This document shows, piece after piece, positions 9,633-19,880 of a stretch of 64,000 bases of DNA. The translations under genes were made by a program, and so were the position numbers. The stretch's first letter is position 1. Each line of letters begins with the position of its first letter. Source of the DNA: Arcuatula senhousia (taxonomy: Eukaryota > Mollusca > Bivalvia > Mytilida > Mytilidae); NCBI GenBank assembly GCA_963971305.1, contig CAXARO010000904.1, positions 35,474-99,473 of the forward strand. Direction: 5' to 3'. Under the pieces are notes generated by a model. That model had not been told where the DNA came from. It did not search any database and saw only the letters and a program-made list of their open reading frames with translations.

Positions 9633-9945
9633 TTACTTCCTCACCAGATCGTAGGAGAGATATTCTTGCTTGGACTTTTTGGACACTTTGAATCCAATGC
9701 TACTGACGTAGGCCCCTTGCAAGTGATCTTCTGCTTTGTCAAGCGACGGGCAATTAACCCCATACTTTGATGCCCTCTCCTTGTCTGTCCTTCAAGATGA
9801 GGATCTTTGACCAACCGTATATTCCATCCACCACTATTTTTTCCATGATTTCGTAGATTGACCCGATGGCAAGGTCCTTCCATTTTAGAGCTTCCTGTCT
9901 CTGCTCCTCCACCTTTTCCTGGACGACATCTTCACTGTTGAAGTC
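9633..9945 (-). pseudogene. Small convergent Maverick gene (LKWKDLAIGSIYEI family)
   Basis: On the - strand, 9938-9720 reads SEDVVQEKVEEQRQEALKWK, DLAIGSIYEIMEKIVVDGIY and GWSKILILKDRQGEGIKVWG; one shift near 9745 leads to YVSSIGFKVSKKSKQEYLSY and a TAA at 9633-9635. The small beta-rich look (G-x-IY-x-I, I-L-K-D, KVWG) suggests an OB-like single-stranded-DNA-binding fold, which is my guess; I recognise the family only as Maverick-associated. No clear start codon is visible, because a TGA lies immediately upstream of the first block. One frameshift, hence pseudogene. Confidence 0.42.
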
Positions 9946-9959
9946 GTCTCAACTAAGTA

Positions 9960-10101
9960 TAAAAGACATTCTTGTATTTACTTTTGCTCAATAGGGATGC
10001 AGTACGTTTGCATCTGGCCGTCGGCGGTGAGGGTCATTTACAGGATTTCTTCCTTGAAAAGTGGTGGTGTAGAATCCCCCTTTTCATACTACTCACATTT
10101 T
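9960..10101. other. Spacer between the Maverick genes and the tandem array
   Basis: No gene recognised. A 67-codon + frame crosses it (9972-10175) but enters the tandem array and looks fortuitous. Confidence 0.3.
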
Positions 10102-10655
10102 CGATATCGATTGATCGTGGCGTAACCAGTGTAAATCGAAGTCAAAAGGGTCCACCCTTAGACACTTCTATATAAAATCGCAACCAATCCCTAATCGGAA
10201 CCGTCGAGATTCGACACTATCGGCGATATAGGTTATATAGCTCGATATCTCCCCTATCGATTACAACCGGTCCGATATCGAGTGATCGTAGCCAAACGAG
10301 TTGAAATCGAGGTCGAAAGGACCCACCCTTAGACACTTCTATATAAAATCGCAACCAATCCCTAATCGGAACCGTCGAGATTCGACACTATCGGCGATAT
10401 AGGTTATATAGCTCGATATCTCCCCTATCGATTACAACCGGTCCGATATCGAGTGATAGTAGCCAAACGAGTTGAAATCGAGGTCGAAAGGACCCACCCT
10501 TAGACACTTCTATATAAAATCGCAACCAATCCCTAGTCGGAACCGTCGAGATTCGACACTATCGGCGATATAGGTTATATAGCTCGATATCTCCCCTATC
10601 GATTACAACCGGTCCGATATCGAGTGATCGTAGCCAAACGAGCTGAAATCGAAAC
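10102..10655. repeat. 171-bp tandem repeat, 3.2 copies
   Basis: The landmark CGATATCG recurs at 10102, 10273, 10444 and 10615, exactly 171 bp apart; GACACTTCTATATAAAATCG recurs at 10161, 10332 and 10503. The second and third units are nearly identical and the first is more diverged. Each unit holds a TATATAAAA stretch and several GATATC-type palindromes. The array ends near 10655, after which composition becomes AT-rich, so it may mark the right end of the Maverick. Confidence 0.9.
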
Positions 10656-11735
10656 AACATCCTCCTGTTGGATCCGTCGCCTTTGCTTATCAGGCACATA
10701 ATTTTCAACAGGGGATGTTATATAGGCCGGATACTATGATTTTCCGAACCGAAACTGATTATCACGAAATGTGGAAAATGTTTTGCATATCAAAATGGAA
10801 TTTGTATTTGTAATTGAATTCTATATACTCTTTCATTTAATTCGGCCTTTCTGTCTGGTTTCTGCAGCTTACGCTTGTTACTGTTTTCTTTTGCTCTGCT
10901 TAAAAATACGCTAACTGAACATGGGATTATTTCTCGCTCTACTCTAATTTTGAGGATGCCGAAGGCCATTATGAATAAAATATTTGTTTGTTATTCACAA
11001 ATGAATAGAAAATTCACTTAGTTATTTCCCTTGGGTTTTAATTTTTGTTAATTTAAATATAATTATAAAAAAAATACAAATATTTTATATTAATTTAGAT
11101 GAAAAAAACTATATGATTATTCAAACTTTATGCAAATTTATTCTGCGCTTAAAACTCGAAATACATTTAAAGGTTAACATTGTTAAAATGCCCATACACA
11201 AATTTCTTAAAATATAATCTAAAACATTTGTTTTCTTCAATGTTACAAATGATTTTAAAGCTGAAGATTTAACTTGATATTTTTCATACACCATGACCTG
11301 ACACTTGAGTTCAATCTCCGAATTTGAATTAGAGTTTGCACTTCTTATTGCAACTTTGTTGTTTTGAGTCTGTAATTTGCACAGATTTGTTAGGTGCGTG
11401 TAGTGAATATGAAGGAAACTAGCGCAAATATATTTTGAAATGAGTGTATCGGGCAATACAAATGTTCTAATAAAACATATAAAAATATATATATATTTTG
11501 GGGTCTTCAAATTTAATGCTATTTATAGATGCCATAATTTTCGACTTTTCATTGGATAAAATCTGTTTCAATCAGCTTTTCTAACAATCACCGAGGAAAG
11601 CATATTGCCTCTAGGAAGGAATATTCCTTTATCAGCAAAAACAAACAAAAAGGTAATTTTAGGGGGGAATAAGTATATACTGATATTTCCGGGGAAATAT
11701 GAGAAGGGGAAATATTAGTATGTAACACTTGCAAT
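10656..11735. other. AT-rich intergenic DNA
   Basis: No recognisable gene. A 129-codon - strand ORF (11121-11510) has hydrophobic and Ser/Asn-rich sequence I do not recognise; it lacks any family motif and sits in low-complexity DNA, so I do not call it a gene. Confidence 0.4.
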
Positions 11736-11739
11736 TAGA

Positions 11740-11835
11740 CACTGGTCAAACATTTGGGGACGGCGAGAGGGACGGACGAACGGACGGATGGATGGACGAA
11801 CGGAGTCGAATACTATATACCCCTTACTTTCATAG
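11740..11835. repeat. GGAC-type simple repeat, end of a degraded bivalve repeat
   Basis: A run of GGACGGACGAACGGACGG type is followed by TACTATATACCCC, as at the 3' ends of the hairpin elements at 22.3 and 49.8 kb. The terminal hairpin right arm is missing here. Confidence 0.55.
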
Positions 11836-12030
11836 ATGGAGCATAAAAACAACAATTTCTATGTTCGTTAGAAACATATTTTACAAAAAAAAAAAATATG
11901 GACCGAGTAGGATTTGTTCGTAGTCGTGGTAGTTGAAACAATAATGTTGGAATATCGAATAATGAATATGTTCTGTTTGAATAGGTTAAAGTGTACCATA
12001 TTCGAATTTAAGAAAACAGAATAATAAAAT

Positions 12031-12240
12031 GACAAATTCAAATTCAAATTCAAATTCTTTATTGTGCCCAATTAGAGGGGCCCATTGAGGGCATATAAAT
12101 CAATACATGTATACAAACAAGACATATTTTACAATGATTATGTTGATTGGACATAAAAACAAATAAATATAGAAGAACAATAATGTGAGTCAGTCGGGAC
12201 AAAGAGGGATAACTCTACACGAATTATGATCTTTTCTAAT
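12031..12240 (-). mobile_element. 3' tail of a non-LTR retrotransposon
   Basis: On the - strand the sequence ends in a (GAATTT)n run at 12031-12056 after a CACAATAAAG signal, as in 3' tails of non-LTR elements with short simple-repeat ends. Only untranslated sequence is present. A GAGGGATAACTCTA string near 12205 recurs near 16055, next to another retrotransposon. Confidence 0.5.
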
Positions 12241-12244
12241 CTGG

Positions 12245-13140
12245 GATATCAGAATCAGAAATTTTATTGGAATAAAATCCAGACAATTGGATTGTTACCA
12301 CAACTTATATACAAGTACATACATAAAAACAGCACAATAATATGACAATGTTAAATTGGTGATACATAAAAATATAAGAAGGTTCACATATAGATTATAG
12401 TCTGACCATTTAAATATCCGCTTGCCTCCTACCAAGAAAGTTGAAATTGTGATTGAGCTTTGCATCCCCTTGAGATTAAGAAATTTGAATTTTTTTTATT
12501 TAAGATTGCTTCGCTAGTTCACATCTCTTATTGTACATTTTACTAATTCCATTTATAATAACCTGACAAATATCGTATTCATTACAGGTAAATATGTAGT
12601 TAAATTTACATTGAGAGTTCATGTTTTTAAAAGAAGGGACTATAGAACTTATTTCATTAAACAAAGACAACCTATATAAAGATAACTGAGAACATACTAT
12701 GACAAAGTGGAATTCATCTTCAATTTCTATTTGGCATAAGGGACATATTCTATTTTCTAACTTTGTTTTATTGAATCTACCAGTTTCAATAGCTAATTTA
12801 CTATTGCTTATTCGAAGTTTTGAGTATTATTTGTATCAGCCTTGTTGAAATTAAATAATAAATATTTTTCTGTTTTAAAATCAGTTTTTAATTGTCGATA
12901 AGTTCTTAATTTGTTTCTATGCATTGATGATTCATCTTTATAAATTGATTCTTTCCAGAAATGATTGAAATTTTCATTTAATTTCATTGAAATTGCTTTG
13001 AGTAATCTTTTCTTGGAAAAGGTGCCCTGATTTTCCCAAACATGAGAAAAATTCAATTTATTTAATAAAAATTTTATTTTATTTTGAAAACCATCAGTCA
13101 ACTGTGAGCTTGATTTGTATGCTTCACCCAGTAGTTTTTT
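12245..13140 (-). mobile_element. Non-LTR retrotransposon fragment, C-terminal part of ORF2 only
   Basis: On the - strand, 13101-12808 is an open stretch (NKIKFLLNKLNFSHVWENQG, then a basic helix), followed by CPLCQIEIEDEFHFVIVCSQ (about 12745-12690), the Cys-Cys-His-Cys motif found at the C-terminus of jockey/CR1/I-type ORF2 proteins. The 3' tail near 12250 (AATTTCTGATTCTGATAT on -) is simple. There is no RT domain, so it is 5'-truncated. Its left neighbour is another 3' tail and its right neighbour begins with the simple repeat of the next element. Confidence 0.65.
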
Positions 13141-13153
13141 CTTTTGATTTTAG

Positions 13154-16025
13154 AATAACATAACATAACATAACATAACATATTTTTATTTTCCAAATCA
13201 GGAGCCCACATGGAGCAAGTGGAATTTTACATTTATGAGATGAAAGAGCATGATTTGAAGATACAACACAGTTACATTAACAATCAACAATTATTGATTA
13301 TAACATGACAATGTGAATAAAAAGAAATTGACTGGGTACAGCAAAATACAACTCATAACTTCTTAGTTAGAACAATCTATGATGAATTTGGCAGTGGCTG
13401 ACAGTATTTGAGGGTCTTCATTGCTTAGAAGAAAAATTAGCTTGTTATCATTATCAAGATTCTTAAAATTTGGAAATTTTCTATAAACAAGTTCAAACAA
13501 ACTGTCCCTTTTAGAATCATTTTTTGTACATCTGCATAAAAAATGAACCTCGTCTTCAACCTCATTTAAAGAACAATTTTTACAATATCTTTCTTCTCTT
13601 GGAACATTTTGATATCTTCCTAATTCTATTTGCAGTCTATGTGCTGAGATTCTAAATTTACAAAGAGCTTTTTATGTAACCAGAACCCAAATGAGGATTT
13701 TAAAGCTTGTATACTAATAGGATACATGCCTAGTTCTGAGAGAACAGCCAAATTTACAGCTGCTTTATTTACTCCGAGGAGATATTTAGCGAATTTTATT
13801 TGAACTTTGACTGACTGCATTGACAAGTATTTTGATTCTAGACTTTTATCTGTTTTAATAATATTTAGGCACCATATTTCACTACAGTGAAACACGTGAT
13901 TCAAATAATTTAAGATGTGCAGAAACATTAATTTTGTCAGAGATCAACATCTTTTTAATGCAAAATATTGCTTTTGAAGCCTTTTTGCATAAAAGATTAA
14001 TTGCTTCAGAGAATACACCTGAAGGTTTGAAAACTATTCCTAAATATTTGTATTCCATGCATTGTTCAATAGCTATATTTCTGAAGTTAAAAATGTTATT
14101 ATATATTTTTCTTCCAGATTTATTGAAGACCATTATTTTGGTTTTGCTTAGATTAACAGTAAGATTCCATTTTTCACAGTAACCATCTAGCTTATTGAGA
14201 CAGTTTTGAAGTCCATTAGGAGATTCTGATATTAATACTAGATCATCAGCATACATCAAACATGATAATTGAGTATTATTGACATCTACTGGCTGACAAT
14301 CTGATTTAAAAAGTTTAGATAGATCATTTAAATATAATGAAAAAAGTGCAGGGCTTAAAATGCATCCTTGTTTTACTCCTACTTGTGATAAGAAAGAGTC
14401 AGTTATTCCATCTGAGATCTTAACAGAGAATAAAACTTCTTTGTACATTGATTTCAAGATATCTAGAAAAGGTCCTTTAATATTATAAGTAAACAATTTA
14501 TAAAACAAAGCTTTTCTGTTTATAGTATCAAACGCCTTTTTAAAGTCAATAAAACAAGCATATATTCTTTTGGAGGATTTAAAGGCTTTATCAATAATTG
14601 TTTTTAATGTGAAAATATGGTCACTTGTCCTACATCCTTTTTTGAAGCCAAATTGTTCTGGGCAAATTATGTTGTTATTTTCTAAGTATTTTTCAAGCCT
14701 GTTGTATAAAACTCTGGAAAAAAACTTTCCTAGACAACTAGAGAGAGCAATGCCTCTATAATTTGAGGGATCTGTAAAGCACCCACCTTTAAAAATAGGT
14801 TTGATAAAGTTTTCTTTCCATGGATTGGGATAAATACCTGTTTTAAAAATTAAATTAAATAGTTTCACATATATATTAACATTCATAGAACATGATATCT
14901 TCAACATTTCATTTAATATCCCATCTGAACCACAAGATTTTCTATTTTTCAGAGATTTCATAGCAAGCAACACTTCTTCTTTTGTTATATTATCATTAAG
15001 AACCAAATTACAACAGTTTTGAAAGTCTGGGCTAACATAATTGTCACTTTTATTGCCTTTATTAAAGTCATGCCCTGTGTTCATAAGTTCCTTAAAGTAG
15101 TCAAACCACTCTTCAGGTAAAATATTAGAGCTTGGGTCACTAGTATCTTTTTTACTTATGGATTTAACAGTATTCCAAAATTCTTCAGCATTAGTTTGAT
15201 CACAGTCTAATATTTTATTTAACATTTTATGTCTGAATTGTCTGTATTTTTTCTTACAAGCCTGTTTAAATCTTTTTTGTTGGTTAAGACTTTTTGACGC
15301 AAATCTTTGTTCCATGGTTCACCACAAAGTTTTCTGCTTAAATGTTTTAAATTTCTGTATTTTGTTTCACATTCATTATCATAATATGGTCTTTTGATTT
15401 TTCTAAATTTAACTCTTTTTTTGGTATTATTTCCCTTTGCTTGTCCTAAAAAAGCTGCATTATATAGAGTGGAAGATAAGTTTGACACTACTTCATTTAT
15501 CTTATCATCATTGGTGTCATTAGATATGTCTAATAACTCATCAAGGTTTTCTAACATTGGGTTAAAATCTATTTGTGATAAATTAGATTTAAATATAACG
15601 TCACGTTCCTCAGTCCACTTGACTTTTTTTAAAGATGTTTTCAAATTTCTTGGGGGTTGTATTTTGATTTGAGATAATATATTAACTGAAATTGGACAAT
15701 GGTCAGAAATTGTTGGTTCTTTCCAACTTTAAAGTTAAGAATGTTTCTAAGAAACTCTGAGCTACAGATGCAATAATCATCAATTGAAGTTTCATTGTGA
15801 TTAAAGAAAGTTATTTTTCCTTTAGAATCTCCTAAAGTCTTCCATTTAGTATTCGAAGTTGGGCATCTGTGCACATATCAATAACTTGTTTCCCATAACT
15901 GTTTGTTTTTTTTGTATAATTTCAGTATTTCTAGATCTATGGACATTATCAGCTATATAGTTAATAGGTAGAAAGTCATCTAGGTTATCATTGATTTCAT
16001 TTTTTGTGGATATCAGTAATAGGTA
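13154..16025 (-). mobile_element. Non-LTR retrotransposon, 5'-truncated, with (TGTTA)n 3' tail
   Basis: Element on the - strand: partial APE-type endonuclease, complete RT domain, C-terminal region and zinc motif, then a 3' tail of AACAT/TGTTA repeats at 13154-13181. The 5' end lies near 16025 inside the endonuclease domain, the usual result of incomplete target-primed reverse transcription. A second, related element follows immediately upstream in the same orientation. Confidence 0.85.
13363..16020 (-). pseudogene. ORF2 (endonuclease-RT) of the non-LTR element
   Basis: Endonuclease C-terminal pieces occur at 16020-15650 (NHNETSIDDYCICSSEFLRN), with a shift before 15644. 15644-15219 is an N-terminal linker rich in Lys/Asn. 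15315-13882 (477 codons) is an uninterrupted RT: SLKNRKSCGSDGILNEMLKI, FIKPIFKGG, NYRGIALSSCLGKFFSRVLY, ACFIDFKKAFDTINRKALFY, GVKQGCILSPALFSLYLNDL, CLMYADDLVLISESPNG and NLSKTKIMVFNKSGR. A shift leads into 13928-13626 (FAKYLLGVNKAAVNLAVLSE), and the Cys-His zinc motif follows near 13570 with a final TAA at 13363-13365. The catalytic YADD box is intact. Two or three frameshifts make the whole inactive. I place it in the APE-bearing jockey/CR1/I group without choosing a clade. Confidence 0.85.
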
Positions 16026-16100
16026 TTTACTAAATTGTATATCTATATGGAAAGAGGGATAACTCTAATTGCCAAGAGAAGAGAAAACAATTCTTGTATA
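16026..16100. other. Junction between two retrotransposons
   Basis: Short sequence with the GAGGGATAACTCTA string seen also at 12.2 kb; probably the 3' untranslated end of the upstream element. Confidence 0.4.
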
Positions 16101-18405
16101 AAAAATGCGACAAAGAACTGGTGACAACTATGTTTTTTGTTTTTGTTTTTTTTTCTAAATAAGTTTCATTTAAGCAAATATTTAGCTCTCAATGCATAAA
16201 ATGAGGATAGCAATTCACATAATATAGAGTTAAAATGAAGGCTATCGTTCGACATGAACCAAATAAGCAGATTGCTATCAGATATTTGGGATAAATATGG
16301 GTATTTTTTAATAGTTCGTCCAGAAAGGTTTTTCTTTGATTATTATAAAGGGTACATTTAAATAAAAAATGTTCTTCGTCTTCAACCGAGTTCATTGAGC
16401 AAAACTGGCTTGTTCTCTCTGATCTTGGCAGTGTTATACTTTTCCCATGTTCATCAATTTTTCGCTCATAACGGCCTCTCTCTATGCGGAGACAGTGATT
16501 GCTTATTCTAAATCTACAAAAATGTAGTTAAAATTACTCTCTTATCTCTGTTCTTAATATTGGGGTAATCTTCAAAAGTGAAAGCATATTTAAATTTAAA
16601 GTAGTTGCTTAATTTACTGTGATCATCTCTTTTTAATAAGTCTCTTTGATGGCTCCAATATGTTAAAAAATCAGTTTTGATATTTTTTTAAGTAAAATTT
16701 TGAATTTATTTTTACCGAGTTTTTTACAAAGTGCTAAATTTAGTCCAAGTTTTTCACTAAAAAACTTCATATTTGCATACCATGATTGATAAGCCATAGC
16801 TTTATCAGAGGAGCTTTCAATATAAGCATCACTTAAGAGATCAGTGGGGGAGTTTTCAAGGCGGTGCCAATACATAAATATTTGAATTACTATGTTAATA
16901 TATAAAGGAAATCTACCTAGCTCTGATATAACTCCAATATTTGTGCAATTTTTTGAGACACCAAGAATGTACTTGCAAAATTTAAGATTTAATCTATCAG
17001 GTTCCCAATCTTTGAAAATTTCAAAAAGATGCATGGCTCTTCTTTTTGGATACCCCATATTTCACAGCCATATAAAGCTATTGGTTTGATGGTGTGATCG
17101 AATATATGAAGTAAGGTCTTAATTGATGGAGAACATGATTTAATGTTTTTGTAAAATTTAAAAGAGGCCTTTAGTCCTTTATCGTATAGATTTTTTTTAG
17201 CAGCATTAAATTTTCCAGTATTAGTAAGAACTAATCCTAAGTATTTATAGAATTTCACACATTCTATTCTGTTTGCACCTATATTAAATTCATCTGACAG
17301 TAGTCTCCCATTTTTATTAAAGATTATAATTTGTGTTTTCTTTGTGTTTATTTCAAGACACCAGTCATTACAGTATTGGTATAAAATATTAAGTTGGGTT
17401 TGTAACCCCTTTTTATTATCTGAAAATAACACCAGATCATCCGCATAGAGAAGGCAAGGTATACATTTATTATTTAATTGTAAACAGTCACAGTTGTCCT
17501 CTAAAGCTTTGGGCAAAAATCGTTTATGAAAAATTTAAACAGGTTAGGACTTAAAACATCCCCTTGACGGACTCCAACTTTGGAGCTAAAAAAATCAGTT
17601 ATTTTATTATCTACCCTCACACAAAGTCTGTCATTGTTATACATACTATTAAGAATTCTATAGAAAAAAAACATCAATATTTCCCTCTAACAGTTTTAAC
17701 ATGATACCAACATGAAGCACTTTGTCAAAGGCTTTACGAAAGTCCACAAAACATGTATATACTTTTTTGCTACCACAATTTAAATATTTATCAATAATGC
17801 ATTTTAGAACAAAGACATGATCCGAAGTCCTGGAATTCTTAGAGAACCCAATTTGAGTTTGATGTATAATCCCGTTTTCAGACAAAAAATTATCAAGTCT
17901 GGTGTTTAAAATAATGTTAAACAGTTTGCCAATACTATTATTGATTGCTATTCCTCTATAATTTTCAGGTTTGTTGGGATCTTCAGATTTGTACAAAGGG
18001 CATATACAACTTTGAGACCAAGACTTCGGATTGTGACCACATCTAAATATTGCATTGAATAGTTTTAGAAAACATGGGACCATGTGGGATTGTGACACTT
18101 TCAGCATTTCATTACTTATGTTGTCCAATCCAGGACTCTTTCCAGATTTGAGCTTTTTCAAAGCCTTTTGTAATTCAGACAAAGAAATTTCAAAATCAAG
18201 TGGAATAAAGCTTCCAACATTTTTTTCTAATTTCTTTAATTTTTCTGTAATTTCATTTACTTTGTTTGACAAATTTGGAGAAACAGATGCCAAATTAGAA
18301 AAATAATTGAACCATTTATCTCCATCTATATTGTTTGTGTTATTATTTTGTTGTTCGTCTCTTAGGGAGTTTACCAGAGACAGAGACCACAGAGGCACAT
18401 CTTTA
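16100..18405 (-). mobile_element. Second, related non-LTR retrotransposon, 5'-truncated and frameshifted
   Basis: Same orientation and domain order as the element at 13.2-16.0 kb but diverged. 18398-17658 is the N-terminal RT half (LKKLKSGKSPGLDNISNEML, ICPLYKSEDPNKPENYRGIA, FSKNSRTSDHVFVLKCIIDK, TCFVDFRKAFDKVLHVGIML). 17516-16989 contains CIPCLLYADDLVLFSDNKKG and INTKKTQIIIFNKNGR. 17058-16663 has LNLKFCKYILGVSKNCTNIG. 16395-16189 has the zinc end (NSVEDEEHFLFKCTLYNNQR). The shift near 17655 falls between the palm aspartate strand and the YADD half, so no full RT is encoded. The 5' end near 18405 abuts a minisatellite. Confidence 0.83.
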
Positions 18406-18454
18406 ATACGAATAGTAAATTAGTAAATTACTATTTCTAGGTCCAGCTATACTT

Positions 18455-18860
18455 TTTAAAAATTCGAATGTCGAATAACTAGCTAGCTCCTTATTCGACA
18501 AGGATCAAATGTGGAATGTCGAATAAGTACAAAATCTGAATGTCGAATAAGTACAAAATCTGAATGTCGAATAAGTAACGATTTCCTAATTCAAAATCTG
18601 AATAATGTCGAATAAGTAACGATTTCCTAATTCAAATTCTGAATGTCGAATAAGTAACAATTTCCTAATTCAAAATCTGAATGTCGAATAAGTAGCTTGT
18701 TCCTTATTCAATTGTTAAAGGCATATCTTAAAATAAGGATCGAATTATGGAATGTCGAATAAGTAACCATTTCCTTATTCAAAATTTGAATGTCAAATAA
18801 GTAACTGGTTACTTATTCGACATTTGAATGTCGAATAAGGAATTAGGAATAAGTTACCAA
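18455..18860. repeat. Minisatellite built on GAATGTCGAATAAGTAAC
   Basis: Some nine copies of (G)AATGTCGAATAAGTA occur, first spaced 24 bp, then about 38-41 bp as GATTTCCTAATTCAAAATCT is included. Near 18790-18828 a copy runs head to head with an inverted one (TCAAATAAGTAACtgGTTACTTATTCGAC), giving a near-perfect palindrome. No gene. Confidence 0.8.
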
Positions 18861-19879
18861 CTTGGCCGTTCTTAACAAGAAACACACTTTTATAAATCTC
18901 AATTTTTATTGGCATTTTATATGAATGGCACAAGATTTATTTATTCTTTTGCATTTTACATGACGAACTATTTAGTTAAAGACGATAGAATATACATTAT
19001 GTAGATTTGTTCTTATAATATTTCTCGTATTTGATTGGTCAATGCAAGGATTCTATCTTCTCCATTCATGAATTCAGTACACAATACACATCATTGGGAC
19101 GAGTGCATTTTAATCGAAGGAGTGTTTCAATCGATACCGTTTGAACACGATACCTGTCTTGTGAGTGCAATTGTGTTCATTAACTTTGAGAGCATCTGCA
19201 TGACGGTCCTTTCTTCGCTCACCAAAATTTTTATTTCGCAACATTTTGAACAATATACTTTAACAGAGGATAAATCTATTACAGTACTTATATATTTCGC
19301 TTAACTTTAAACGCTTTAGCGCTTTGATTCAGTATATGTACGGCAAATTGTCCAGACGACCCTTTATATTGTAATGTTAACGTTTTTGCTTTATTTGTAA
19401 TATTTTTTTCAATAGACATTTTCCACGCCCTTTGTTTCTTTTACTATATTGTTCTACTCTATTCACAACTTTTTGAAATATTTGATTTGCCAATTTTTTA
19501 AACGTTGTCAATTATACACTTCCAACCCTGGGTCCTCTAGAATACATTTTCTTATATTGGAACTTTTGCATTCAGCTCTAGATATCTATTTATTACTTTG
19601 TGTGGCCAAAACACCTTTAGATACTATTTTTTATATTCTACGGGGAACTTAGGAAGTAGTATCATAAGGACCAAACTATGGAAAAAAAATAAATAAACAA
19701 AAAAAAAAAACAGTTGAAGACAGTTGAATACCTGCAACGTACAGAGAAAGTCATGTTAATATTACATGTAAGTAGGAAATAATGGACGATCATTTATCAA
19801 TAATTTCTTCATCTTGCCTTTCTGTTGGAGCTTACAATGATGTACCCTTGTATTGGATTTCCAAATTAAACTAGAAAAA
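18861..19879. other. Unrecognised AT-rich DNA
   Basis: An 89-codon + ORF (19035-19304) and several short - strand stretches (one reading VYCSKCCEIKILVSEE) are present but match no family I know, and stops are frequent. It may be an old mobile element beyond recognition. Confidence 0.35.
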
Positions 19880-19880
19880 C

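Noticed and set aside
10102..10655. 171-bp period equal to primate alpha satellite
   Set aside because: The sequence is unrelated and only about three units exist; the match in length is coincidence.
11121..11510. 129-codon - strand ORF
   Set aside because: AT-rich, no recognisable domain, no coding-like composition, no neighbouring exon signals.
18455..18860. Regularly spaced repeats resembling a CRISPR array
   Set aside because: The spacing is irregular, spacers are themselves repeated, and the context is eukaryotic; it is a minisatellite.
19035..19304. 89-codon + strand ORF
   Set aside because: No family resemblance; both strands show scattered short open stretches, more like an eroded element.
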